From NCBI GenBank assembly GCA_050743365.1, contig JBOGFI010000060.1:1-13371 (forward strand): 13,371 nt of DNA, read 5' to 3'. The number at the start of each line of letters is the position of its first letter. The first letter of the stretch is position 1. Below, piece by piece: positions 1 to 10,005 of the stretch. The position numbers and the translations under genes were made by a program. The DNA is from JBOGFI01 sp050743365 (GTDB lineage: Bacteria; Actinomycetota; Acidimicrobiia; IMCC26256; JACDBD01). A model generated the notes under the pieces. That model had not been told where the DNA came from. It ran no database searches and saw nothing but the letters and a program-made list of their open reading frames with translations.

Positions 1-2
1 GT

Positions 3-584
3 TCTTTTCTGCTCCGGGCGAGGGTCCTCGACGCCGAAGACCTGCGGCGCGCCTTCACCCGCATCGCCCACGAGATCGTCGAGCGCAACCACGGCGCGAC
101 CGACGTGCTGCTCGTCGGCCTGTACACCCGGGGCCTCGCCGTCGCCCGCCGCCTCGCCGCCGCGATCGAGCAGATCGAGGGAGCCGGCGTGCCCGTGGGC
201 GCACTCGACGTGGCCTTCTATCGCGACGACATCGGGCTGCGGCCGGTCCAGCCGCTGGGGCCGACCGAGGTGCCCGTCGACATCACGGGGAAGACCGTCG
301 TGCTCGTCGACGACGTCCTGTTCACCGGGCGCAGCGTCCGCGCCGCCCTCGACGCCCTCACCGAGCTGGGCCGGCCCCACGCGGTCCAGCTCGCGGTGCT
401 CGTCGACCGCGGCCACCGCGAGCTCCCGATCCGCGCCGACTACGTCGGCAAGAACCTGCCCACGAAACGCGCCGAGGACGTACGCGTACGGCTGGCCGAG
501 ATCGACGGTGGCTCGGGCACCGGTACCGTCGACCTGGACGGCATCGAGATCTGGGGCCCCACCGGCAAGGGGGAGGCGTCCTGA
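3..584 (+). CDS. pyrR: Bifunctional pyrimidine operon regulator / uracil phosphoribosyltransferase PyrR (5' end cut by window)
   Basis: PyrR senses UMP/UTP, binds pyrimidine mRNA leaders in the families studied, and has weak uracil phosphoribosyltransferase activity. The reading frame is open from position 3. The segment LDAEDLRRAFTRIAHEIVER at 27-86 matches the normal PyrR N-terminus, so the ATG/GTG-type start at 105 is far too late. The true start lies just before the window, or possibly at the CTG at 9. The PRPP-binding motif VVLVDDVLFTGRS is at about 298-336, followed by the family segment DRGHRELPIRADYVGKNLPT. The C-terminus runs past the usual end as a glycine-rich tail ending GPTGKGEAS. 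It is first in the operon and overlaps pyrB by four bases. The leader where PyrR would act lies upstream of the window, so the control mechanism (attenuation or translational block) cannot be read here. Identity is very secure; the 5' end is not. Confidence 0.93.
   Translation, partial: SFLLRARVLDAEDLRRAFTRIAHEIVERNHGATDVLLVGLYTRGLAVARRLAAAIEQIEGAGVPVGALDVAFYRDDIGLRPVQPLGPTEVPVDITGKTVVLVDDVLFTGRSVRAALDALTELGRPHAVQLAVLVDRGHRELPIRADYVGKNLPTKRAEDVRVRLAEIDGGSGTGTVDLDGIEIWGPTGKGEAS
569..576 (+). promoter_or_regulatory. Shine-Dalgarno sequence for pyrB
   Basis: The purine run GGGGGAGG near the end of pyrR sits four bases before the CTG at 581. It is the strongest ribosome binding site in the area. 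It supports starting pyrB at CTG 581 rather than at the ATG at 635, which has no comparable site and would remove the first helix of the enzyme. Confidence 0.6.
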
Positions 585-1513
585 TCCGCCACCTGCTCTC
601 GATCGACGACCTCGGGCGCTCGGGGATCGAGGAGATGCTGGAGCTGTCCGAGTCGTTCGTCGAGGTGACCCGGCGCGAGATCCCCAAGGTCCCGGCGCTC
701 CGGGGCAAGACCGTCGGGATGTTGTTCTACGAGGATTCGACCCGCACCCGACTGTCGTTCGAGACCGCCGCCAAGCGGCTGTCCGCCGACACCATGACCT
801 TCACCGTCGACAACTCGTCGGTGAAGAAGGGGGAGAGCCTGCGCGACACCGTGCAGACGATCGCAGCCCTGGGCGTCGACGCGGTCGTGGTGCGCCACCG
901 GGCCGCCGGGGCGCCTCACCGCATCGCCGCGTGGATCGACGCCGGCATCGTGAACGCGGGTGACGGCCGTCACGAGCACCCGACCCAGGCGCTGCTCGAC
1001 CTGCTCTCGCTGCGACGCCGTCTGGCCCGCACGCCGAGCTTCGACGGGCTGCGGGTGGCGGTCGTGGGCGACGTCCGCCACTCGCGGGTTGCCCGCAGCA
1101 CGGTGAAGGCGCTGGCTGCCATGGGCGGCGAGGTGACGCTGGTCGGGCCGCCCACGCTGCTGCCCGAGTCGCTCGACGGCTGGCCGTGCCAGGCCGGTCA
1201 CGACCTCGATGCGGTGCTGTCCGAGGTCGACGTGGTGTACCTGCTCCGCATCCAGCGCGAGCGCCAAGACGAGGCGCTGTTCCCGAGCCTGAGGGAGTAC
1301 AGCGCGCGCTACGGGCTCAGCGTCGAGCGCGCCGCCCGCCTGAAGCCCGACGCGGTGGTGATGCACGCCGGCCCCATGAACCGCGGGATCGAGATCGCGG
1401 CCGAGGTTGCCGACGGGCCGGCGTCGCTCGTCACCGCGCAGGTCGCCAACGGCGTGGCCGTGCGCATGGCGGTCCTGTGGTCGCTCCTCGGATCGGGAGG
1501 CACGATTGCCTGA
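581..1513 (+). CDS. pyrB: Aspartate carbamoyltransferase catalytic subunit
   Basis: It condenses carbamoyl phosphate with aspartate to N-carbamoyl-aspartate, the second step of pyrimidine synthesis, in the cytoplasm. The first ATG (635) would drop 18 residues that match the family N-terminus (IRHLLSIDDLGRSGIEEM). I therefore start at CTG 581, which overlaps the pyrR stop as CTGA behind a strong ribosome binding site, giving 310 residues, the normal family length. Visible motifs are the carbamoyl-phosphate loop DSTRTRLSFE, the mobile-loop lysine in VKKGESLRDT, GDGRHEHPTQALLD, the aspartate-domain GDVRHSRVARS, and LLRIQRERQ. The late loop reads MHAGPMNRGIEI, with Ala where HPxP is usual; the second Pro is kept. 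No regulatory subunit pyrI is present, as expected outside enterobacteria. It overlaps pyrC by eight bases. Function is certain; the CTG start is probable. Confidence 0.93.
   Translation: MIRHLLSIDDLGRSGIEEMLELSESFVEVTRREIPKVPALRGKTVGMLFYEDSTRTRLSFETAAKRLSADTMTFTVDNSSVKKGESLRDTVQTIAALGVDAVVVRHRAAGAPHRIAAWIDAGIVNAGDGRHEHPTQALLDLLSLRRRLARTPSFDGLRVAVVGDVRHSRVARSTVKALAAMGGEVTLVGPPTLLPESLDGWPCQAGHDLDAVLSEVDVVYLLRIQRERQDEALFPSLREYSARYGLSVERAARLKPDAVVMHAGPMNRGIEIAAEVADGPASLVTAQVANGVAVRMAVLWSLLGSGGTIA
1495..1500 (+). promoter_or_regulatory. Shine-Dalgarno sequence for pyrC
   Basis: GGGAGG lies inside the 3' end of pyrB, five bases before the TTG at 1506. This spacing decides the pyrC start. The upstream in-frame start at 1407 would add about 33 residues, encoded inside pyrB, that do not resemble dihydroorotase. 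Confidence 0.65.
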
Positions 1514-2798
1514 CGACCTCCTGATCCGGGGTGGCCGAATCGTCGACGCCGGCGGCGATCGTGCCGGCGACGTGCTCGTGCGCGACGGCCTGGTGGCCGA
1601 AGTCGGCGAGCGGCTCGACGGCTCGTCGCGAGTGTTGGACGCCGGCGGCTGCGTCGTCGCGCCGGGTCTCGTCGATCTCCATTCCCACCTGCGGGAGCCG
1701 GGCGACGAGGACGCCGAGACGATCGAGACCGGCGCGCGCGCCGCCGCCCTCGGCGGTTTCACCGCCATCGTGGCCATGCCGAACACCGAGCCGCCTCTCG
1801 ACGACGCCGCCGTGGTCGGCTCGGTGGTCGCGGCGGGCCAGCGTGCCGCCTGCGAGGTGGTGGCGGCGGGCTGCATCACCAAGGGTCGCAGAGGCACGGA
1901 ACTGGCGGCGATGGGCGAGCTCCATGCCCTCGGGGTGCGCATCTTCACCGACGACGGGGCGTGCGTGGCCTCGGCGGGCGTGATGCGCCGAGCCCTCGAG
2001 TACGCCCGCTCGCTGCCGGGAGCGGTCCTCGCCCAGCACGCCGAGGACCCGACGCTGGCGGCCGACGGTCACATGCACGAGGGCGACTGGTCGAGCCGGC
2101 TCGGGATCCCGGGCCGCGCCGCCGAGGCCGAGTCGGTGATCGTCGCCCGCGACGCGATGCTGGCCGGCCTCACGGGGGGACGGGTGCACTTCCTCCACCT
2201 GTCGGCTACCGCCTCCGTCGATCTGGTGCGCGACGCCAAGGTGCGCGGCCTCGCGGTGACGGCCGAGGCCGCCCCCCACCACTTCACCCTCACCGACGCC
2301 GAGTGCGGGTCGTTCGACCCCGTGTTCAAGGTGCACCCGCCGCTGCGCACCGCCGCCGACATCGAGGCGATCAAGGTCGGCCTGGCCGACGGGACCATCG
2401 ACGCCATCGCCACCGACCATGCCCCTCACCCGCCGGAGGCGAAGGAGCGCCCGTTCGAGGAGGCGCCGCCGGGGATGCTCGGCCTCGAGACCGCTCTCGC
2501 CCTCACGCTGACGGAGCTGGTCGAGCCGAGCGCACTGTCGCTGGGAGACGCGCTGGCGTTGCTGTCATGGCGACCGGCCGAGATCGCGGGGCTCGGCGCC
2601 CACGGCGGCCCGGTCGCGCCCGGCCGACCTGCCAACCTCTGCGTGATCGACCCCGCGCTCCAGTGGGAGGTCGACCCGGCCCGCCTCGCCAGCCGCTCCC
2701 GCAACACGCCCTACGCCGGCCGCAAGCTCACCGGCCGGGTGCGCCACACCGTCCTCCGGGGCGAGCCCGTGGTCGTCGACGGGGTGGCCCAGCGATGA
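1506..2798 (+). CDS. pyrC: Dihydroorotase (type I, amidohydrolase family)
   Basis: This zinc enzyme cyclises carbamoyl-aspartate to dihydroorotate. From TTG 1506 the protein is 430 residues and opens PDDLLIRGGRIVDAGG, the standard beta-sandwich start. Metal and catalytic residues can be placed: DLHSHLREPG (His59, His61), IFTDDG (Asp149/150), AQHAED (His178), FLHLSA (His231) and ATDHAPH (Asp304). The Asp in FTDDG stands where other amidohydrolases use a carboxylated lysine, as in the Aquifex and Bacillus type I enzymes. MPNTEP and the substrate-loop region KVHPPLR are also present. The start lies inside pyrB (eight-base overlap) and the stop overlaps the carA start as ATGA. Mycobacteria have an extra small gene between pyrC and carA; here there is no room for one. 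A catalytically dead ATCase-associated pseudo-dihydroorotase is excluded because all ligands are present. Confidence 0.95.
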   Translation: MPDDLLIRGGRIVDAGGDRAGDVLVRDGLVAEVGERLDGSSRVLDAGGCVVAPGLVDLHSHLREPGDEDAETIETGARAAALGGFTAIVAMPNTEPPLDDAAVVGSVVAAGQRAACEVVAAGCITKGRRGTELAAMGELHALGVRIFTDDGACVASAGVMRRALEYARSLPGAVLAQHAEDPTLAADGHMHEGDWSSRLGIPGRAAEAESVIVARDAMLAGLTGGRVHFLHLSATASVDLVRDAKVRGLAVTAEAAPHHFTLTDAECGSFDPVFKVHPPLRTAADIEAIKVGLADGTIDAIATDHAPHPPEAKERPFEEAPPGMLGLETALALTLTELVEPSALSLGDALALLSWRPAEIAGLGAHGGPVAPGRPANLCVIDPALQWEVDPARLASRSRNTPYAGRKLTGRVRHTVLRGEPVVVDGVAQR

Positions 2799-3892
2799 CG
2801 CCGCGCGCAGCAGTCCTCGTGCTGAAGGACGGGACCTCGTTCGAGGGCGAAGCGGTTGGTTACCTCCCGGACGAGGTGGCCACCGGCGAGGTGGTGTTCA
2901 ACACCGCGCTCGCGGGCTACCAGGAGATCCTCACCGACCCGTCGTACGCCGGGCAGGTCATCACCTTCACCTACCCGCATATCGGCAACTACGGCGTCAA
3001 CCCGGACGACGCCGAGAGCCGCCGCCCCTTCTGCTCGGGCGTCGTGGTCCGCGACCTCGCCCGCCGCCCGAGCAACTGGCGCGCCACCGAGGACATCGAC
3101 GGCTTCCTGCGCCGCCACCGCGTGCCCGGCATCACCGGCGTCGACACCCGCCGGCTCACGCGCCACCTGCGCGAGCACGGCTCGCTCCCGGGCGCGTTCG
3201 GAACTGACGAGGCGAAGGTCAGGGCCGCCGCCTCCCGGGCGAGCGGCACCGACGGGCTCGACCTGGTCGCCGGTGTCACCACCCACGCGGCCTACACCGA
3301 GGGCGATCCCGACGCCGCCTTCCACGTCGTGGCCTACGACTACGGCATCAAGCGGACGATCCTGCGGCACCTAGGAGCGGCCGGGTGCTTCGTCGAGGTC
3401 GTGCCGGCGTCGACGCCGGCCGCCGACGTGCTCGCTCGAGACCCCGACGGCGTGTTCCTCTCCAACGGCCCCGGCGATCCGGCCGGGGTGGCGGGCGCGG
3501 CCGAGACGGTCGGGGCGCTGCTGGGCGAGGTCCCGGTATTCGGAATCTGCCTCGGCCATCAGATCCTCGGCCTCGCCCTCGGCGGCGACACGTTCAAGCT
3601 CCGCTTCGGTCACCACGGCGCCAACCACCCGGTGCGCCACGAGGCCAGTGGCCGGGTCGAGATCACGAGCCAGAACCACAACTACGCCGTCGACCTCGAC
3701 CCGGTCGCCGGTGTGGAGCGCACCCACGTGAACCTCAACGACGGCGTCGTGGAGGGCCTGCGGGTGCTGGACGCTCCCGCCTTCGGCGTGCAGTACCACC
3801 CGGAGGCGGGGCCGGGCCCGCACGACGCCCGCTACCTCTTCGACGACTTCACCCGGCTCATGACCACGGCCGGCGCCAGGCCCGGGAAGTAG
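2795..3892 (+). CDS. carA: Carbamoyl-phosphate synthase small (glutaminase) subunit
   Basis: It hydrolyses glutamine and passes ammonia through a tunnel to CarB for carbamoyl phosphate synthesis. It has 365 residues, typical for the family. The N-terminal small-subunit domain begins AVLVLKDGTSFEGEAVGY and includes FNTALAGYQEILTDPSYAGQ and PGITGVDTRRLTRHLRE. The class I glutamine amidotransferase domain follows: SNGPGDP oxyanion region, nucleophile Cys252 in FGICLGHQ, and His335 with Glu337 in QYHPEAG, so the catalytic triad is complete. The ATG start overlaps the pyrC stop (ATGA), which indicates coupled translation, and carB begins only six bases after the stop. The carbamoyl phosphate feeds PyrB in the same operon and presumably arginine synthesis as well. 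Confidence 0.97.
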   Translation: MTPRAAVLVLKDGTSFEGEAVGYLPDEVATGEVVFNTALAGYQEILTDPSYAGQVITFTYPHIGNYGVNPDDAESRRPFCSGVVVRDLARRPSNWRATEDIDGFLRRHRVPGITGVDTRRLTRHLREHGSLPGAFGTDEAKVRAAASRASGTDGLDLVAGVTTHAAYTEGDPDAAFHVVAYDYGIKRTILRHLGAAGCFVEVVPASTPAADVLARDPDGVFLSNGPGDPAGVAGAAETVGALLGEVPVFGICLGHQILGLALGGDTFKLRFGHHGANHPVRHEASGRVEITSQNHNYAVDLDPVAGVERTHVNLNDGVVEGLRVLDAPAFGVQYHPEAGPGPHDARYLFDDFTRLMTTAGARPGK

Positions 3893-3898
3893 CGCTCC

Positions 3899-7237
<3,339 letters not shown>

Positions 7238-7239
7238 CC

Positions 7240-8235
7240 GTGCCCGTCCGGCTCTGGCGACGCCGAGGGCGGTACCGCGACCGTTCGGGACGCCGGGACG
7301 TGGAGGGGGTCGACCTGAGGGTGCGGCTGGGGCCGTTGGAGCTGCCGAACCCGATCGTGGCGGCGTCGGGCACGTTCGGCCACGGCGACGAGGTCGCCCG
7401 CCTCTGCGACCCGGCCGAGCTGGGGGCGGTCACGGTGAAGTCGCTGGCGCCGTACGAGTGGCCGGGCAACCCGCCGCCCCGGCTCCACCCGGCCTCCTCC
7501 GACAGCATGCTCAACTCGGTGGGGCTCCAGGGGCCGGGAGTCGAGGCGTGGGTCGAGCACGAGCTGCCGGCGCTGCGCGACCGGGGCGCCCGGGTGATCG
7601 CGTCGCTCTGGGGCCGCACGGTCGACGACTTCGGCCTCGCCGCCAAGGTGCTGCACCCGGCGCGCGCCCGCATCGTCGCGGTCGAGGTGAACGTGAGCTG
7701 CCCCAACCTCGAGGACCGCTCGCGCATGTTCGCTCATGCGCCCGACACGACCGCGGCCGCGGTCTCGGCCGTCGCCGACGCAGGGCTCGGCGTGCCCGTC
7801 TTCGCCAAGCTGTCACCGAACGTCGCCGCGCTCGCCGACATCGCCGGCGCCGCGCTGGACGCCGGCGCCACCGGGCTCACCCTCGTCAACACCGTCCTCG
7901 GCCTGCTCGTCGACGCGACGCGTCGCCGGCCGGTGCTCGGCGCGGGCGGCGGTGGCCTCTCGGGCCCGGCGATCAAGCCGGTGGCGCTGCGCGCCGTGCA
8001 CGAGGTCGCGCGCGCGTACCCGGGCACGCCGATCATCGGGACCGGTGGCGTCACGACCGGCGTCGACGCGGCCGAGATGCTCCTCGTCGGCGCCACCGCG
8101 GTCGGAGTCGGCACCGCCACCTTCCACGACCCGCGGGCGCCGATCCGCATCGCGCGCGAGCTGGCGCGGTGGTGCGACCACCACCATGTGTCCCGGGTGA
8201 CCGACCTGGTCGGTGCCCTGGAAGATCATGGCTGA
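7240..8235 (+). CDS. pyrD: Dihydroorotate dehydrogenase, class 1 (1B-like catalytic subunit)
   Basis: This FMN enzyme oxidises dihydroorotate to orotate. VNVSCPN carries the class 1 catalytic Cys (Cys154 from this start); class 2 membrane enzymes have Ser there. The order ASGTFG, VKSLAP, NSVGLQGPG, KLSPNVA, GLTLVNTVLG, GGLSGPAIKPVALR, IIGTGGV and VGVGTATF follows Bacillus PyrD, a class 1B enzyme. Class 1B normally works with the iron-sulfur flavoprotein PyrK, which is not in this window. The start is uncertain. GTG 7240 follows the carB stop by two bases with GAGG seven bases before it and gives 331 residues, but adds an arginine-rich leader (PVRLWRRRGRYRDRSGRRD). GTG 7300 gives 311 residues, and GTG 7321 is also possible; both fit the usual family N-terminus better. 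The gene overlaps pyrF by eight bases. Confidence 0.92.
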   Translation: MPVRLWRRRGRYRDRSGRRDVEGVDLRVRLGPLELPNPIVAASGTFGHGDEVARLCDPAELGAVTVKSLAPYEWPGNPPPRLHPASSDSMLNSVGLQGPGVEAWVEHELPALRDRGARVIASLWGRTVDDFGLAAKVLHPARARIVAVEVNVSCPNLEDRSRMFAHAPDTTAAAVSAVADAGLGVPVFAKLSPNVAALADIAGAALDAGATGLTLVNTVLGLLVDATRRRPVLGAGGGGLSGPAIKPVALRAVHEVARAYPGTPIIGTGGVTTGVDAAEMLLVGATAVGVGTATFHDPRAPIRIARELARWCDHHHVSRVTDLVGALEDHG

Positions 8236-8935
8236 CCGGTCCCCGGTCCGGGATCGGCTCGCCCTCGCCCTCGACGTCGGCGACCTCGCCGCCGCCGAGG
8301 CGACCGCCCGGGCCCTCCTGCCCTGGTTCGGGATCGCCAAGGTGGGGCTCGAGCTCTACGCCGAGGCCGGGCCCGTGGCCTTCCAGCGCCTCCAGGAGCT
8401 GGGGTTCCGGGTGTTCGCCGACCTGAAGCTCTACGACATCCCGACCACCGTCGAGCGAGCGGCCCGGGCGCTCGCCCGGCAGGGGATCGGGTTCCTGAAC
8501 TTCGCCACCACCCGGGACGGCGAGGCCATGCTGCGGGCGGGCGTCGCCGGGCTCTCGGAGGGCGCGCGTGACGCGGGTCACCCGCCGCCGGTGTCGCTGG
8601 CGGTCACCGTCCTCACCAGCGACGCCGACACCGGTGCCTTCGACGAGCGTCTCGACATCGCGCGCGCGGCTGCTTGCGACGGTGTCGTGTGCTCCGCCCA
8701 CGAGGTCGCGAGGGTCAAGTCGCGTCATCCGCGCATGCGGACGATGGTGCCGGGAGTGCGACTCCCCGGCGGCGATCGCCACGACCAGGCGCGCGTCGCG
8801 ACACCTGCCGACGTGGTCCACGCCGGCGGTGACTGGATGGTCGTCGGGCGCGCCGTCACCCGAGCAACCGATCCCGAGGAGGCGGCTGAGGCCGTGACGC
8901 GTTCCGTTGTCGAAGCGCTCGCGACCAACGTGTGA
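8228..8935 (+). CDS. pyrF: Orotidine-5'-phosphate decarboxylase
   Basis: It decarboxylates OMP to UMP, the last step of the pathway. From ATG 8228 it has 235 residues and opens ADRSPVRDRLALALDV. Catalytic and ligand positions are Asp16, Lys38 in IAKVGLELY, the signature Asp65-x-Lys67-x-x-Asp70 in FADLKLYDIPTT, the loop VTVLTS, and the phosphate site MVPGVRL with WMVVGRAVTRA. This is the short bacterial type related to Bacillus PyrF, not the longer mycobacterial type. The strand after the signature usually reads NVHA; here it is NFATTRDGE, so the usual His is missing, an odd change in an otherwise complete site. An earlier GTG (8213) would add MPWKI, with no sign of use. The gene overlaps pyrD by eight bases and is the last of the pyrimidine operon, with a 135-base gap after it. 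Confidence 0.95.
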   Translation: MADRSPVRDRLALALDVGDLAAAEATARALLPWFGIAKVGLELYAEAGPVAFQRLQELGFRVFADLKLYDIPTTVERAARALARQGIGFLNFATTRDGEAMLRAGVAGLSEGARDAGHPPPVSLAVTVLTSDADTGAFDERLDIARAAACDGVVCSAHEVARVKSRHPRMRTMVPGVRLPGGDRHDQARVATPADVVHAGGDWMVVGRAVTRATDPEEAAEAVTRSVVEALATNV

Positions 8936-8962
8936 CCGCGAGCCGCAGGTCGCGCGGCCCGG

Positions 8963-8990
8963 TTGCGTGCGGGGAGGCGCTGCCTATACT
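8963..8990 (+). promoter_or_regulatory. Likely vegetative promoter for mihF
   Basis: In the only sizeable gap after the pyrimidine genes, TATACT at 8985-8990 matches the -10 consensus at five of six positions and stands out in very GC-rich sequence. TTGCGT at 8963-8968 is a partial -35 box with a 16-base spacer. Transcription would start near 8997, leaving a leader of about 70 bases before mihF. The gap suggests that mihF and the following genes form their own unit. Confidence 0.55.
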
Positions 8991-9070
8991 GACGGCCCGT
9001 CGTTCGTCCGTGACCGTGGGGGCCAGCGCCGTACCTGCGACGTGCCCGCGATGAGATGGAGGTCAGCCGG

Positions 9071-9385
9071 ATGCCGCTCCCGCCCTCGCTCACTCCCGAG
9101 CAGCGCCAGGCCGCCCTCGAGAAGGCGGCCGCCGCCCGCCGGCAGCGCGCCGAGATCAAGGAGAAGCTCAAGGTGGGCTCCCTCTCGCTGCGGGAGCTCT
9201 TCGAGCAGGGCGACAACGACGAGACCCTCGCGAAGCTCAAGGTCGTGAGCGTGCTCGAGTCGCTCCCCGGAGTGGGCAAGGTGCGGGCGCGCCGGCTGAT
9301 GCAGGAGCTCGACATCAGCGAGAGCCGACGCCTCCGCGGGCTCGGACGCAACCAGCGCCAGGCGCTCCTCGGCCGGTTCGGATAG
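9071..9385 (+). CDS. mihF: Integration host factor, actinobacterial (mIHF) type
   Basis: mIHF is a small nucleoid-associated protein that binds and bends DNA; it is essential in mycobacteria and is unrelated to the HU/IHF fold of proteobacteria. The 104-residue product matches the family along its length: PPSLTPEQRQAALEKAAAAR at the N-terminus, a charged helix (RAEIKEKLKVGSLSLRELF), SVLESLPGVGKVRARRLM with its helix-turn-helix-like GxGK region, and the C-terminal SRRLRGLGRNQRQALLGRF. The ATG at 9071 is chosen because GGAGGT (9058-9063) lies seven bases before it; an in-frame ATG at 9056 overlaps that site and would add five unconserved residues. The position directly before gmk is the conserved actinobacterial arrangement. 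The product is rich in Lys, Arg and Glu, as expected of a cytoplasmic DNA-binding protein. Confidence 0.94.
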   Translation: MPLPPSLTPEQRQAALEKAAAARRQRAEIKEKLKVGSLSLRELFEQGDNDETLAKLKVVSVLESLPGVGKVRARRLMQELDISESRRLRGLGRNQRQALLGRFG

Positions 9386-9966
9386 GACCGGCAGCCTTCC
9401 CTCCGGGCATCCTCCTCGTCGTCGCCGGCCCCTCGGGGGTCGGGAAGGGCACCATCGTGCGCCGGCTGCTGGCCCGGGACCCCCGGCTGTGGTTCTCGGT
9501 CTCGGCCACGACCAGGCCCCGCCGGCCCGGCGAGGTCGACGGGCGCGAGTACCGCTTCATGACCAGGGAGGAGTTCGAGACGCTGCGCGACCAAGGGGGC
9601 TTCCTGGAGTCGTTCGACGTCTACGGCGACCTCAAGGGCACGCCTCGGGCGCCGGTGGAGGAGCACCTGGCCGCCGGCGACGATGTGCTGCTCGAGGTCG
9701 ATGTGCAGGGCGCGATGGCAGCGCGCGCGGCGTTCCCCGACGCGGTCCTCGTGTTCGTGAAGGCGCCGTCCCGCGAGGCGCAGCGCGCTCGCCTGCTCGA
9801 ACGCGGACACGACGATCCCGCCGCGGTCGACCTCCGCCTGGCGGAGGCCGACGCCGAGGAGGCCTTGGCCGGCCAGTTCGACGCCATGGTCGTCAACGAC
9901 GACGTTGACCGGGCGGTGGCGCAGGTAGCTGCTATTCTTGCGTCCCGCCGCCAGGCGCGCTCGTAG
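9382..9966 (+). CDS. gmk: Guanylate kinase (start codon not conventional)
   Basis: It phosphorylates GMP to GDP using ATP. Motifs include the P-loop GPSGVGKGT (9427-9453), SATTRPRRPGEVDGREYRF for GMP binding, GTPRAPVEEHL, VLLEVDVQGA, the lid region RLLERGHD and VVNDDVD near the end. There is no ATG, GTG or TTG in this frame between the stop at 9052 and GTG 9457, and 9457 lies beyond the P-loop, so it cannot be the start of an active enzyme. The frame needs a start near 9382-9409. I mark ATA 9382, which overlaps the mihF stop as ATAG and gives 194 residues; ATC 9409 (185 residues) is the alternative. Neither has a clear ribosome binding site. An assembly error is also possible. The Tyr of the usual NxYGT motif is Lys here (LKGT). 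Function is sure; the 5' boundary is not. Confidence 0.9.
   Translation: MGPAAFPPGILLVVAGPSGVGKGTIVRRLLARDPRLWFSVSATTRPRRPGEVDGREYRFMTREEFETLRDQGGFLESFDVYGDLKGTPRAPVEEHLAAGDDVLLEVDVQGAMAARAAFPDAVLVFVKAPSREAQRARLLERGHDDPAAVDLRLAEADAEEALAGQFDAMVVNDDVDRAVAQVAAILASRRQARS
9930..9938 (+). promoter_or_regulatory. Possible extended -10 promoter for rpoZ inside the end of gmk
   Basis: TGCTATTCT forms an extended -10 element (TGn followed by TATTCT, four of six matches) about 70 bases before the rpoZ start. A good TTGACC lies at 9905-9910, but its 22-base spacing is too long for a normal -35 pair. It is AT-rich against its surroundings, yet it lies in coding sequence, so it may be chance. Confidence 0.3.
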
Positions 9967-10005
9967 CCCGTCCCGGCTCCCCGACCGGACCGCCCGGAGA
10001 ACCTC

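Noticed and set aside
440..1948. A 502-codon minus-strand frame opposite pyrR, pyrB and pyrC
   Set aside because: Same reason: the plus-strand genes explain the region and the product is Arg/Ala/Pro/Ser-rich without motifs.
9056..9070. ATG 9056 as the mihF start
   Set aside because: It overlaps the GGAGGT ribosome binding site that is correctly spaced for ATG 9071, and it adds residues not seen in the family.
8907..9248. A plus-strand frame crossing from pyrF into mihF
   Set aside because: It runs out of frame through mihF and its second half is an Arg/Ser/Pro-rich shadow; the region holds the mihF promoter instead.
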